Source: Utricularia gibba (lineage: Eukaryota > Streptophyta > Magnoliopsida > Lamiales > Lentibulariaceae). From it: a stretch of DNA of 64,000 nt. The notes beneath the pieces are model-generated. The model was not told the origin of the DNA, made no database searches, and worked only from the letters and a program-made list of their open reading frames with translations. The position numbers and the translations under genes are program-made. Below are positions 1-11,297 of this stretch, piece by piece (within the stretch, counting starts at the first letter, position 1; every line of letters begins with the position of its first letter). The stretch spans positions 4,557,001 to 4,621,000 of the forward strand of contig CM007989.1 of assembly GCA_002189035.1 (NCBI GenBank), written 5' to 3'.

Positions 1-1640
1 GGGGCTGAGATTACGCTTCTGTGTAATTTTTTATCAGCAAGCAAATGGGTGTTAATGGGAGATCTAACCCAACCAACCGAACATGGTTTAATTAAAAAAC
101 AAACGTTTGAAAACCTACATTAGCTTGGGTAACTCTCCCATGGGAATCAGTTGAATCTGAATGGCATTCATTGCCATCCAACCCTTGAGAAAAAAGCTTG
201 GGATTTTTTGTTGCTGCGGTGGTGGGGAATGGGATACGGTCAAGGGACCTGACCTGACCTGACCTGGGAGCAGGAGTAGGGGAGGGTTAACTAGGCAAAG
301 TAGCTGACCGTATTGTCTCCTCCTCCACATTTAAGGCGCGCCATTCTGCACCCTCGTCTTCATTATTCACTCGCCATCATCATACCAACATTATTATTTT
401 GTACCAGCAATATCCTCCCCCGAAACCAAAAGAAACAGACCAGATTATATCCATCTTTTGGTCCACCAAACAATCTCATTTTCAGGGTCCATTCGGCTTT
501 GGGGAGGGACATAATGCATGAATAATTAAGCTTCTTGTCTGGGGGATTTAGTGTTCTCCATCGGCGCAGTTCCAGTTCGTTTATATTATATCGCCCCAAT
601 GCCACTACAGTATTTCCTAATGACGACGACCATCTCCCACGAACTCCAAGCTCAACGCGGCCAAAGCCACACACGGAAATCTGACACCAGTTGCCCCACT
701 CCTTTTAATGCAGTAACCTTATGTACGGAAACGAAGGCAAGGCGGGGGTGGAAGAAAGTGTTATTGGGCCAAGATGACAAAGGGCCACCACGCCGGTCCG
801 GATCCGAACTCAATTATGGGAAATATATATATTACCCTTTAGTAACACGTTATTTGAATTATTTACATTTAAATAAACATGTATCATATAATTAAAATTG
901 AAAATATTTTCATTTTTCGATACAATTATAATAGTTGGAAAAAAATCAAATTTTACGTAATTAAGAAAACTTAAGTGGGAGAAGAATTTCAAAACAAAAT
1001 ATGGTTAGAGGGTTATATAATTGTTTTACATATTTTTGTATAACATTCAACATCTAACAAACACGATGTTTAAGGTGTGAACAACCTTACCAAATGCAAC
1101 TTAATCAACAACAAGGCCACAAAATATAGTAATTATGAAACTAAAGTAAAAAATTCTGTCTGCTAATTTTTTTAAGCAAAATCACCCTAGAAAATCAAGC
1201 ATTTCTAAAGAGAAAGCAGAAGATCAGAGCAATCGTGGTTTTAAAAATGCAGGAAAGATGTATAAAAATGTGAAATTGTGATTTTTGGATTATTACCCTA
1301 ATTTAGTTACATAAAAGTGTGCCTATTTCTACAAGAAATACAAGTGTCTATTACTCTTCAATGGTGTTCCTCAATGTAGCTTGAGCTTTGTCATGTGGCC
1401 ATTGTAATTTAGGAAACTTGGGCCAGTACAAAATGATTTTGTTGACCCAAATCTTACCCATTTTTCGTTTTCATACAAGTAATATGTTTTTTCTTTTATT
1501 ATTTTTCTTCCAACAAGATAAGTCTAATCAAGGTGCTATGATAGACTCAACATTCCTCTATGATAGGGTGAATCAAGCTCCTCATGATTAGTTGAAATTC
1601 ATGTTTGTGGACTTCGTCATTCAATTTTTTCCCCTATGTT
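1..1640. other. Unassigned flank with a small pentanucleotide repeat
   Basis: No coding region that I recognise. Four tandem GACCT units lie at 246-265. Short open frames on both strands up to about 900 have no recognisable motif. The 830-1400 part is AT-rich. The left edge of the copia relic that begins near 1640 is not sharply defined. Confidence 0.5.
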
Positions 1641-1819
1641 TCATAGCTTGGAGTAGAATGAATGAGACAAATCAACAAAATATCTCAAGTGATAACCCTA
1701 AAGTAGCAGTTTTAATTTCTATCTTTGTAGACATAATTGTTTGATAGCTAAAGTATTTGCTAATTGTCTTTCCATTGTAACATATTTGAGTTTAATTTTC
1801 TTTCCTTTGATGTAGATTT
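1640..1819 (-). pseudogene. Copia B RNase H C-terminal relic, distal part
   Basis: Read on the minus strand just outside the copia A LTR, this stretch gives IKLKYVTMERQLANTLA. It resembles the end of Ty1/copia RNase H (pattern: I.L.YV.TE.QLADI.TK.L). Its partner is at 11298-11500, where the preceding RNase H part is found. I infer that the two were contiguous before copia A inserted. Several stops are present, so this is a dead relic. Confidence 0.6.
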
Positions 1820-2036
1820 TGATGGAAGTAATATACAAAACTAGACAGAATTTGATGAAGAAAATTATTTCATTCTATTGCATTTTTATTATATACTTTT
1901 ATAGCATCATAAAAATATAGTTTTTTTTTCTTAAATATCTAATGAAACTACAATAAAACAATTTCTATAAACTTCCAAGAACTACTTTGTCATCGTCATC
2001 CCTTTGCCAAGATCATCGTTGACTCATCATCTTTCA
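1820..2036 (-). repeat. Copia A 3' LTR
   Basis: It starts TGATGGAAGTAATATAC on the plus strand and ends GACTCATCATCTTTCA. It aligns with 11117-11297 at both ends, and the longer middle here includes a T-rich insertion. Read on the minus strand it begins TG and ends CA, as expected for an LTR. Confidence 0.7.
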
Positions 2037-2041
2037 ACATC

Positions 2042-3560
2042 CTATCTTGAATTAGAATGAGGTTGCATTCCAATCAATTGTCTAAGATGAAAAAACACAT
2101 TGGCTTTAAGAGGCTTAGTAAAAATATAAATTGACTGATCTTCTTCTCTAACATCTATTAGATCAATCTGCTTTTCAGAAACACACTCTCGAATATAATG
2201 GAACCTGGTACTAATATGCTTACTTTGTGCATGATGAACCAAATTTCTACCAAGTGTGATAGCTGATTGTTATCCACAAAAATCTTCATTGGTTCTTGAC
2301 ACAAGAAACCCAAACTATCTAGCACATACTTTAAACAAATAGCATGACATGCACAACTATTTACTATAATGTACTCAACTTCACATGTTGATAAGTCACA
2401 ATGGCTTGCTTCTTAAAATTCCAAGTGATGGTTGTTTCTTCCAACAGAAACATATATCATGTTGTGTTTTTTTGAATCATCTTGGCTACGTGCCCAATCA
2501 CTATAATTGAAACTAAGAAGTTTAAATTCTTGAGACTTGCTAGACCATATCCCAAATCCTATAGTTCCTAATAAATATCTTAACATCTTTTAGTACCTTT
2601 CATGTGTGTTTTTGTCGATTGCTCCATGGAATAAGATATCAAGCCTAGTACTTGTTAGATAACACAGACTTCCAACTAAACTGTGTAATCAGTAGAGTTT
2701 ACAGCCTGAGAATGATCATCCATCAATAGCTTCAATCCGCACTCCATTGATGTCCGTGTAGAATTGCATTTTGTCATCTTATATTTACCAAGAATACTCT
2801 TATTAAAGTGTTCTTGATCAATAAAAATTTCATCTTTCAACTACTTGGCCTCAATTTCTAGATAAAAACACATAACCCTAATATCAATCATTTCAAATTT
2901 ATCCTTCAATTCCTGTTTGAACTGGGTGATCTCATCAACATGGTTCCCTGTACAAAGAATACTCACAAGGGTAATATTTGAAATTCTTCTTCACAAGATA
3001 CCCATCTATGCTCTAGTTCCATGCTCGAGGGGCTTGTTTTAATCATATGATTTGTGTTCAGTTTCAATATTTTGTCTTTAAAATCTTCAAACATGTACTC
3101 AAGGGTATCTCAATATAGACTTTCTCTTTCAACACACCATTTAGAAACACAACTTTCACATCAAGTTGTCAAAGCTTCCATCTATGGAAATACAACAATG
3201 GCTAGAAAAAAATGTATAATGTCCATTCATATAATTGGCGCAAAGACTTCATCATAATTGATCCTAATTTTCTACTTATATCCTTTCACTATAAGTATTG
3301 CTTTAAATCTCTCAATTTCATCCTCTCATTTCTTTTTACTTTATACACCCATTTAACACCTGTAGGAGCATTATGCGTAGTTTAGGTATCATATTCCAAG
3401 TCTTGTTCCATTCAATCAATTGAAGCTCCTCCATCTTTTCTCATTCAAGATGGCCTTTTGCATCCTCAAAACCCAAGATGATGTTTCACCTCCATATACC
3501 ATAAATTTGATTCATCAAATCCTCTATCTTTCTTGCATGCCATTCATAATATGAAAATGT
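2042..3560 (-). pseudogene. Copia A pol relic (reverse transcriptase and RNase H)
   Basis: Minus-strand reading gives copia RT and RNase H pieces in order. Near 3130-3200 is the RT stretch QLDVKVVFLNGVLKEKVY. Near 2880-3000 is the palm region with YVDDLILTGN-like sequence, and at 2042-2242 the RNase H tail KHISTRFHYIRECV followed by DQSIYIFTKPL. There are many stops and frame changes, so it encodes no enzyme now. The 5' part of pol (protease and integrase) is not visible and is presumably lost or lies beyond the insertions. Confidence 0.8.
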
Positions 3561-3678
3561 CCTCCTACAGTGATTGTGATGTTTCTTGAATAATATTTGA
3601 TTGCTCTTCTCATTCAGTATGACATTCCTATGTGTAATGAGTTCTCTTATGAAAAGTTCTCTTTTTTTATGTTTATGT

Positions 3679-4541
3679 GTGTTTAAGTTAATTTTGTGTG
3701 ATTATGTTAAAAAGTGGACTAAATCCTTTGATTTAGTCCACAACCTTTGTTACTAATATTTCAGTAAGCTCAGCAGAGAGTTCAACAGAAAAATCAGACT
3801 TGCAAACGTGTGGAACAAGTGAAAAAGTGCGCAAAATTCAGAGAAGAACAAAGAGCACTGTTCTGCCACCACCGACAGTCTGCAAGTTCAGGCCGGGAAC
3901 AGTGCAATGGAGTGAAGGAAAAGGGAAATTTATTTCGAAAAGGAGGGAGGTGCGAGAGAAGACAGCAATAGCGAGGGGACGCAAGGGGGCTTCTTCCCCA
4001 ATGCAAAAAACACCAACTAGAAGCGGGGAAGAAGGCCTTCATCATCAAGAGCAACAGCGGAGCCCCAGTCCAGCACTACTGTTCCAGGTTGTGAACAGTA
4101 GCGACCGGGCGAAAGAACACTCTTTATTTGCTTTCCGTTTTCTGAATGTTTCAAGTTTCTGTATTCGACTTGCTTACAATGTTTATGTTATTTTCGCCAG
4201 CTTATATGAATGAAATCGTGTTTTTTTCCCAAGCATGAGTGGCTAAAGTCATAGGGATGCCTTAAGGTGAACTTAGAACCACTACCTGTCATCTTTAGCG
4301 TTGAGACTTGATATTGCTTACCTACCTTGTTTACTGAACTTGTTTACCACTGTTAGTCCGAGCTTAGACTAAGACCTACTGTTATCCGAAATTATGCATG
4401 AACTAACACACTTAGCAAGCACAAGCTTTTCGTGATCGACCCCGACATCCATACAAGTTTTCTAAATTTGTATTTTGTGTAGATTAGAGACTATAAATTT
4501 ATTTGATAACAGATTTCTATTTTTATTGCAACGATATTAAG
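3679..4541 (+). repeat. Dispersed repeat, left copy, with a 12-bp-arm hairpin
   Basis: This stretch matches, in inverted orientation, 58629-59936. Shared landmarks are the hairpin (3714-3741), the TTCAGTAAG.TCAGCAG segment, the GAACAGTG.AATGGAGTGAA segment, the ATGAGTGGCTA motif near 4234 and the end GCAACGATATTA.GAA at 4541. The right copy has about 450 bp more in its middle. The copy stops exactly where Tat sequence begins (4542). The family is not recognised. It could be an LTR or a non-autonomous retroelement fragment, but no TG/CA boundary or primer site could be assigned. An open frame at 3800-4213 has no known motif. Confidence 0.6.
3714..3741. repeat. Perfect inverted repeat, 12-bp arms and 4-bp loop
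   Basis: GTGGACTAAATC, then CTTT, then GATTTAGTCCAC. The same hairpin is found at 59873-59900 in the other copy of the repeat. Both copies keep perfect arms although the surrounding sequence has diverged. Confidence 0.9.
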
Positions 4542-5552
4542 AATTCCCGTTTATCATCCACATTATAGTGTTCTACCTTGTAGCTCTTCAACGTTAGTTC
4601 AATAGGGCACACCGCTTCTGATCCGAAAACTAATAAGGAGATTCTTCCATAGTGGTTCGAGGGTGGTACGGTATGACCATAACACCTCATCCAACTGATC
4701 TGCCCATGATCCTTCAAAATCCTCAAGTTTGGTTTTCATACCCTTCCTGAGCGTTCAATTTGTTACCTCTGTGAGACCATTGCTCTGAGGATGGTATACC
4801 GAAGTGAAGTTGTGCTTGACTGAATATTTATTCAGGAATACATCCATTCTCCCTCCAGCAAATTGGGTCCCATTATCGGTCACTAGTTCTCGAGGTATCC
4901 CGAATCAGATGAAGATGTTTCTCCACAGAAATCGGATAACCATCTCCTCTAATATTCTAGCCATGACTTTGACTTCTACCCATTTGGAGAAATATTCAAC
5001 TCCTATGATGACAAATTTCTTCTAACCTGAGGTTTGGGGGAATGGTCCCATAATATCCACCCCCCATCGGTCAAATGGACACAAGAGTGGAAGAATGGTC
5101 AGGTTGTTTACTGGTTTTCTCGGTATGTTTGCATGGTATTGGCATACTTTGCACTTCCTCACCATTTCAATAATATCTTGCCTCATAGTCTACCAATAAT
5201 ATCCGCTTCTCAAAACCTTCCGGCATAAGGATCGTATCCCAACGTGGCTGCCACACTCTTCTTCATGCAAATCAGTTATAAGCTCTTGAGAGTGCTCTTT
5301 CCCGATACACTTCAATAGGGGTCCGTCCAGGGATCTTCGATAAAGAGTCCCATTCACCAATGTATATCTCTTCGTCCTAGTCTCCAACCGTCGGGCTTCC
5401 GATTTTTCGGGTGGTGTTTCTCCTCTTTGTAGGTACCGGATATAGGGCAATGTCCAATCCTCGAGAAGATTCAACTGCGAAGAAATGTCGTTCCCTGGTT
5501 GTTGAGTAATATGGTTCACTGCCCCCAAGGTTATTGAAGGTAGATCTCGCAA
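4542..5552 (-). pseudogene. Tat copy 1 integrase relic
   Basis: The 5190-5552 part carries the integrase N-terminal zinc-binding segment (LHEEECGSHVGIRSLCRKV). The core domain follows in broken frames at about 4800-5150. The C-terminal part at 4542-4726 includes SEAVCPIELTLKSYKVE, the typical GSEAV.P.E segment after the catalytic core. It is interrupted by stops and cut off at 4542. Confidence 0.8.
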
Positions 5553-5559
5553 CTAGATT

Positions 5560-6600
5560 GTCAGACTCCCCTCTTGTAATTCCGGAAATTCTGTGGCAAA
5601 CCTGGTGAGACTATCCGCGGATCCGTTTTCCTCACGTGCAACATGGGACAAGGTGAACTCCTTGAAGATCTTTGCTAACTCTTTTACCTTGACACAATAC
5701 AGAGCCATGAGGGGGTCATGGGTTTCATACTCGCCCGAAAACTATCCTTGCACAAGGCGTGAATCGGTATAGGTGTCGAGTTCCGTGACTCCAAGCTCTC
5801 AGGCAACTTTCATTCCTTCCACCAAGGCTTCATATTCGGCCACATTGTTGGAGGCGGTGAACAAGAATTTCACTGTGATATAAATGGGTTCCCCGTCCAG
5901 AGTTCGGATGTCTATTCCACCTCCAGCCCCATTGTATGTTGAACCGTCAACATACATGCCCCATCGGTCGTTAGTCTCCATGAAACGGTCAATAGGCCGG
6001 GTCATCTTGACCACAAAATAGGCAAGAGGTTGGGCCTTGATTGCTGTTCTCATATTAAATTCAATATCCATCGTACGCAATTCGACTGCCCACTTGGCAA
6101 CCCTTCCGGAAATCTCAGGTCGAGATAGGATATTCTTCAGAGGCTGATTAGTGAATACCACGATGTGCCGATCCTGGAAATATGATCGCAGCTTGGTGGC
6201 TGCCATTTTCAGAGCCAAGATGAATTTCTCTGTTACTGTGTATCGAGTTTCGGCCGGCAGCAAGACCTTGCTCACGTAATACACCGACAAGTGCTTATCT
6301 CCCGAGATGGTTGTCAAGACTGCGCTTACCGCAATAGGCGATATTGATAGATAAAGTCCTAGGGGCTCCCCTTCCTTCGGGGCCACTAGAAGCGGGGGCG
6401 ATGAGAGATATTCTTTGAATTTCTCAAAGGCGATCTAACAATCTTCGTTCCATTCCAAAGCATTTCCCTTTCACAAGGTCTTGAAGAAAGACGCCGACTT
6501 ATCGGTTGACCGAGATATGAAGCAACTGAGGAGAGCCAATTTACCCGTGAGGCTCTGATATTCCTTGATTGTCCTCGGGGTTGCATTTCTTATATTGCCT
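5560..6600 (-). pseudogene. Tat copy 1 RNase H and second archaeal-type RNase H
   Basis: The 195-residue open stretch at 5799-6386 begins in the Ty3 RNase H (APKEGEPLGLYLSIS, then YYVSKVLLPAETRYT and VFTNQPLKNIL). It runs on into a second RNase H opening with MYVDGSTYNGAGGGI and SNNVAEYEALVEGMK. The rest of the second domain continues below 5799 after a stop. In Tat elements this extra domain lies between RNase H and integrase, as here. Confidence 0.85.
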
Positions 6601-6614
6601 TAATCTTCTCGGGG

Positions 6615-7955
6615 TCAGCTTCGATTCCTCTTTCTAATACATAGTGTCCGAGGAACTTTCCGCTCTGCACCCCAAAGCAACATTTCAATGGATTGAGTTT
6701 TAATCCGTATGACCGACATAGAAAAGTAGGAATCCAAATATGTCAAATGATCCTCTTCATTTATTGACTTAACGATCATATCATCCACATACACCTCCAT
6801 AGAAGTTCCGATTTCAGAAGAAAAGATTTTGTTCACTAATCTCTGATAAGTTGCCCCAACATTCTTCAAACCGAAGGGCATCGCCACGTAGCAGTAAACC
6901 CCATCCTTGGTGTAGAAGGTGGTTTTCGGTTGGTCCTTCTAGGCAACTGAGATTTGATGACATCCCGAATAGGCATCCATGGTGCTCAAGAATCGAGATC
7001 CGGCAATGGCATCCACCAATTTGTCAATCTTTGGCAAGGGGTAAGGGTCCCTTTCACAGCAAGCATTGAGGATGATGAAGTCAATACACATTCTCCATTT
7101 TCCCTCGGGCTTAGGGACGATGACTGGGTTGGCTACCCACTCGGAGTATCGGATCTCCTTCACGTCACCAGCTTCCAGGAGCTCCCTCATTTTCTCTTTG
7201 ATAATTCGGCACTTTTCCTCGGAGAAATGCCGTTGTTTCTGCCGAATCGGCTTTGCCCTCGGATACGTGTCAATGTGATGCTCAGCAACAGATCGATCAA
7301 TACCTACAAAGTCTGCAACAGTCCAGGCAAAAATATTGGCATTCTTTCTCAGAAGTTCCCCTAACCTTTTCTCAAACTCGGTGTTTAAGTTGATGCCAAT
7401 GCAGGTTGTCTTCTGTGCATTTTCTGGTGTTGGCTGAAGCGATTTATACCCCACCGGTTCCATTGCCTGCTTGGGAGGTTCCCGAGGTTCCTTTCCCACC
7501 ATCATTATTTTCGGTCTCTTCGCACAGGGGTCCCAGCAAGAAGACACATAACAGGATCGGGCGGCTGGTTGGTCGATATCCAGCGTGCAGATGCCCCTTG
7601 GTGTTGGAAATTTAACTTTCAAATGCACAGTAGAGGGCAACATACCGAGTTGGTTGATGCCGGGTCGGCCGAGGATAATGTTATATGAGACATCCGAATC
7701 CAGAATAAAAAATTCCAATCTTTCGGTCCGGCTTTTTCCCGCCGCACCGAACATCACGGGCAAAGTGAGCTTCCCAATTGTCTGTACGGCCCGCTGATCA
7801 AATGTGTATAACTTCATGCGGATGGGGCAGATTTCTCCCTCTTTAGACGATGCCAGTAGCTCGGCAACCTCTTTTTTCATAGTGTTGCAGGAAGATCCAT
7901 GATCAACGAGAATCCTTCTAACCTTGGTGCTTCCGCATATCCCTGTTATCACCAA
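6615..7955 (-). pseudogene. Tat copy 1 protease and reverse transcriptase
   Basis: One 338-residue open stretch (6939-7955) carries the aspartic protease (VRRILVDHGSSCN, with D-H-G in place of the usual D-S/T-G). After a linker with GRPGINQLGMLPSTVHL it continues into the RT fingers (SEWVANPVIVPKPEGKWRMC and FLSTMDAYSG). A stop at 6939 separates it from the palm at 6615-6887, which contains AMPFGLKNVGATYQ and MEVYVDDMIVKS, the YVDD active site. Only these breaks and the missing 3' end prevent a full pol. Confidence 0.88.
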
Positions 7956-8285
7956 AGGTTCATTTCATGTGATAGGGCCGACCGAAACATCTTTTTCAGA
8001 AAAGTTGATCTCTTCTTTCTTCCAAGTGAGTTTCTCCATCTGACATTTCTCGATTTTGAAGACTTCTGCTCTCCTAGCCTCGTCCAAGTACCTCTTCCAA
8101 TCTTTCCTGGATTCATCGATTTCAGTCCCCCCTGGATACCATATGAATTTCTCGGACATAGGGGGACTACCTTGTGTCTGGCGGGCGCTTCTTGAACTCT
8201 CCAGTATATGCTACCCTCCCTCAGGGTTTAGTTGTTTGTTGGCACGCGGGCTTTCCCTTGTTGGTTTTGGGGGGAATTTCGGATA

Positions 8286-9657
8286 TCAATAACCATCATT
8301 CCTTTGATGCTCACTACGTCCCCTTTTTCGTTCCTCCAATGGCGTAGGATGCCGTACTGCGTTTTTTGCCCCACCACCAACGTGATATTGTTCAACCATC
8401 CTTCTCATTATCTGGCAGTCAACCGTATTGTGCCCTATTGTTTTGTGTATCTCACAATAGGTGTCCGCTCTGGTCGATTCCACCTGATACACTTCACGGC
8501 CAGGGAGTCCGGTTGAGTGGCACCTCTTGCTGCGAAACCGGACGGATCTCTACACGATTTTTCATTTCGGCCCTGAGGTCGTCGTCAACTCAGATGTACT
8601 TCATGATTTCCCGTAATAATTCTCCGAGATTCTTCGGTGGGGACTTAGATAGACTCTGTCCCAATTTCGACGTTCCTAGGGCCCGCTTCATTATTTCTAC
8701 CCTCTCCTTCAAGTCCAGCTGAACATCCTGCACCAGGCAGTTGAATCAGTTGATGAATCTCCTCAAGCTCTCTTTCCTGTGGTCATACCAAATGGAATAC
8801 AGTGCTGCCTTTGATGGTGGGGCTTCGATGTTGACAGCATATCGAGTAGTGAAGAGCAACACCAACTCCCGATAAGATCCCACGCTACATGGTTCTAACT
8901 GCTTGACCCAAATCTTGGCTCCCTTCTGGAGCGAGCAAGCTAACACCTTACATTTCATGGCTTTCGAATGCCGAACCGTGGCCATCCTCATGTCGAAATC
9001 AGTCACATGAGATATGGGGTCTCCTTTTCCATCCTACGTGGGTAGTCCATCGGGGACTCTGAATCCCCTTTCTGGCTCTTCTTGGATTAGCTCATCCGAG
9101 AAAGGATCAAAGCGTAGTGCTGGGATTCCCGCTGCTCCTTCAACACTACTCTTTAAAGCTAGGTCAATATCGGCCAGAACGTCCCCTCTTCCAGTGCAGA
9201 CATTCTGATCGAAGGCGTCCATGAAGCCCCTACTCTCTCTTCCTCTTGGCAATGACTGTATGCCGATAAGTCTTCGTCTCTCCCGAATCTAGTTTAGCTC
9301 TCTCTTCAGCTCTTCCCTTTTCTCCAAGATTTCATTAGTCACGTTTTCCCTATTCGTCTCGGGCTCATAGATGACTTGATTGCACCTCTTTCTTCACAGT
9401 ATCTGCTCCTCGGTTTCGGATTCGGTTTCCATATCCGAGGGGTATTGCGGAATCAAGGGTTGTTTTTCCGCTCGTGGTGCAGTTTCAGGTGTCCCCTCCT
9501 GGGCATTGGAATTTAAACCCAAAGGTGCCCTAAAGTCGAAAAGAATTTCCATTAGAAGGGCCTTCAGCTGTTCCCTACTGATAATCATTAGACTAGGGTC
9601 TTGTATGCCGACGCTTCCTTCATGGACCGGGTTGGTGGCTGTGCTATTTTCCGTCAT
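8286..9657 (-). pseudogene. Tat copy 1 gag relic
   Basis: The capsid-like part is recognisable in pieces: the start MTENSTATNPVHEGS at 9657, the ERGFRVPDGLPT segment near 9040, LLFTTRYAVNIEAPPSKAAL near 8800, and the nucleocapsid finger YCEIHKTIGHNTVDC near 8440. The finger spacing is CX2HX4HX4C, as in Tat gag proteins. Stops and shifts break it into at least four frames. It matches the gags of the other two copies closely. Confidence 0.85.
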
Positions 9658-9732
9658 GATCGATGTTTAGTGAGCGGCTTCTATGGATTTCTTGAGTGGG
9701 ACAATAGATCTGCCCCACGGTGGGCACCAAAA

Positions 9733-10267
9733 TGTTAAGGGTGAAAATCGGTCTTTGAGATGGGGCCGATTTTTTGGGTTATAGGTGCAGCCGGAAATGC
9801 CGCATCTCGTTATGCTTTTAGCAATCTGTTCGATTTGATCAACATAAAATAAGAATAGGTAGAGATTTTTACGTGGAAACCGCCAAAGGACGGGAAAACC
9901 ACGGAGCTATCGGAGCTCGCCGGAGAAAATCTTTATCAGACGGGGATCGTGAAGAAAGGTACAAGTTGGGAGGTTTTTTGGGTCCAACCCTTTCTCCATT
10001 ATGATTTCTTTTATTTATAGAAGAGGCCGATCTGACCGAATCATGAGTTCTACTAGTGCCGGCTATCTTTTTGTACTTGCACTATGATCTTACTTTTCAG
10101 ACGATCTCCGCCTGTTCTGCCATGACTCGACCACTTTTCAAACTATGTCATACCGCCGCTATCAAATCTCTGACACATATCGATCTGTCGGTAGGAGTTG
10201 TCTCATCAGGACTCCTTTTGGTAGCCTTTCAGAAGCCGATTATCCTTGCCCGAGTTGTACCCCATCA
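9733..10267 (-). repeat. Tat copy 1 5' LTR (535 bp)
   Basis: Minus-strand start is TGATGGGGTACAACTCGGG and the end is CCCTTAACA. Immediately inside is TGGTGCCCACCGTGGGGC, the likely primer-binding segment. The LTR shares the CCGGCGAGCTCCGATAGCTCCGTGG-type block and the CACGTAAAAATCT block with the LTRs at 48216-48717 and 62582-63129. Confidence 0.88.
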
Positions 10268-10560
10268 AAGATTAATTGAAGAATGTACTTTTAAATTTCC
10301 AAAAACGCTGATTTTCTCATCCCGTTGCCTATCTTTAGTGTAGAAACCATTTTTTAAATTTTTATTAATTTCTTTAGAGTAGAACCCCTCTTCCAACTGA
10401 AACCCTTTGTGTAATCCCGCTTACGCATAAGACTTACAATTAAAAACTGTTTGCTTCCTATGGATCAACTTGACCTTGCGACTATTGCATTATTTTCTTT
10501 GTGAATGTACCATAGAATGCTTGTTCATATTTAGAAATATCTTTTGATGGAAAAAAAACA
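10268..10560. other. Spacer within copia A, no gene seen
   Basis: This lies between the Tat LTR and the copia A gag relic. It presumably belongs to copia A internal sequence, but no motif can be read. Confidence 0.4.
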
Positions 10561-11033
10561 TTTAAGCATGCGATACTTTTAGAATTTTCCATCCATCAAT
10601 AGTGTCCAAGTCATTAGCTTCCTATATGACATGGTCGCATAATTATGTCATCCAATGGCCATAAGTTATTCTCAAACATGCATGAATCTTCTATCTTTTC
10701 TCCTAATTTCTTCAATTGGTAACCTCTTGTATCCTAATGATGTAGTCAATCACTAACTCATCATTTCTTTGTTATAGTGATTCATCTAAGAGTCTCAATT
10801 TCTAACTTTTTCAACTCCTTGGAAAGTTGTAGAAAGATTGTCCCATACCTGTTTTGATGTTGTTGCCGCAAGAATCTTCTCAAAGAACTTTTCATCAAGT
10901 GCTTGATTGATCAAGGATAAAGCGTTTTGCTCCTTTTAGAAGGTCGGAGCATCAGTATCTTCTTCAACACCATCATTCACCACAAACTTCATGTGCACCC
11001 AATAATGATGCCATGTAAAGCTTCTAGTTGTCA
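10560..11033 (-). pseudogene. Copia A gag relic
   Basis: Minus-strand reading gives NALSLINQALDEKFFEKIL and ATTSKQVWDNLSTTFQG. This is the classic capsid region of plant copia gag (UBN2/DUF4219 type: A..LI..A..D..F..I....S...W..L...F.G). Stops interrupt the rest. It is placed correctly between the primer site (11103-11114) and the missing pol start. Confidence 0.75.
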
Positions 11034-11102
11034 GAATTGTCTTTCGTTAGAACAAGAACAGGAAGGATGTTGATGTGCGACATATTCGTCTTGAATCTTA
11101 GC

Positions 11103-11114
11103 ATTCTGATACCA
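11103..11114 (-). other. Copia A primer-binding site
   Basis: The minus strand reads TGGTATCAGAAT, close to the TGGTATCAGAGC that pairs with initiator methionine tRNA. It lies two bases inside the LTR end at 11117. Confidence 0.75.
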
Positions 11115-11116
11115 CT

Positions 11117-11297
11117 TGATGAAACTAATATACAAAATCAGACAAAATTTGGTGAAGAAGATTATTTCATTCCACCGCATAATTCCTATTTCTATTATAT
11201 ACTCTTATATAAATGCAGTTATTTTCTACAAACTTTCAAAGATTGCTTCTTTATCGTCATCCCTTTGTCAACATCATCACTGATTCACCATCTTTCA
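11117..11297 (-). repeat. Copia A 5' LTR
   Basis: This is the partner of 1820-2036. Shared blocks include TGATG.AA.TAATATACAAAA, GAAGA.ATTATTTCATTC, TCGTCATCCCTTTG and CATCTTTCA. It is adjacent to the initiator-Met-type primer site. The two LTRs differ in length and at many positions, so the insertion is old. Confidence 0.75.

Larger units (their letters stand above)
4542..10267 (-). mobile_element. Tat-lineage Ty3 retrotransposon copy 1, 3'-truncated
   Basis: Minus-strand order is 5' LTR (9733-10267), primer-site region, gag, protease, RT, RNase H, a second (archaeal-type) RNase H, then integrase. It stops at 4542 against the dispersed repeat. The second RNase H before integrase is the mark of the Tat branch of Ty3 elements. 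The 3' end and 3' LTR are missing. The coding region has many stops and shifts. It shares most of its length with the elements at 48216-57867 and 60046-63129, so one family has seeded the window repeatedly. It sits between the gag and pol relics of copia A. Confidence 0.88.
1820..11297 (-). mobile_element. Copia A: old Ty1/copia retrotransposon, minus strand, itself interrupted
   Basis: The element is bounded by two related LTRs (1820-2036 and 11117-11297). It has an initiator-Met-type primer site beside the right LTR, a gag relic at about 10560-11033, and an RT/RNase H relic at 2042-3560, all on the minus strand in the expected order. The middle is occupied by a dispersed repeat (3679-4541) and a Tat-type Ty3 element (4542-10267). 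No target-site duplication can be seen: the flanks are GATTT and CTCAT. The coding parts are full of stops and frameshifts, so this is an old insertion. It lies within another copia relic (B). Confidence 0.7.

Noticed and set aside
246-265. CRISPR-like short repeat
   Set aside because: Four tandem GACCT units without spacers. This is a simple repeat in a plant genome.
551-895. 114-codon open frame near the left edge
   Set aside because: No recognisable motif, overlaps a similar-size frame on the other strand, and has no promoter or codon evidence.
3800-4213. 137-codon open frame in the left dispersed repeat
   Set aside because: The other copy of the repeat does not keep the frame open over the same length, and no motif is present.
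7899-8722. Several plus-strand frames of 94-118 codons over Tat copy 1 gag and protease
   Set aside because: Shadows of minus-strand gag and protease.
4542-10267. Possible endogenous pararetrovirus
   Set aside because: LTRs, gag, tandem RNase H and integrase are present and there is no movement-protein region, so it is a Ty3 retrotransposon.
10056-10343. 95-codon plus-strand frame
   Set aside because: Falls across a Tat LTR and its flank. LTR sequence explains it.
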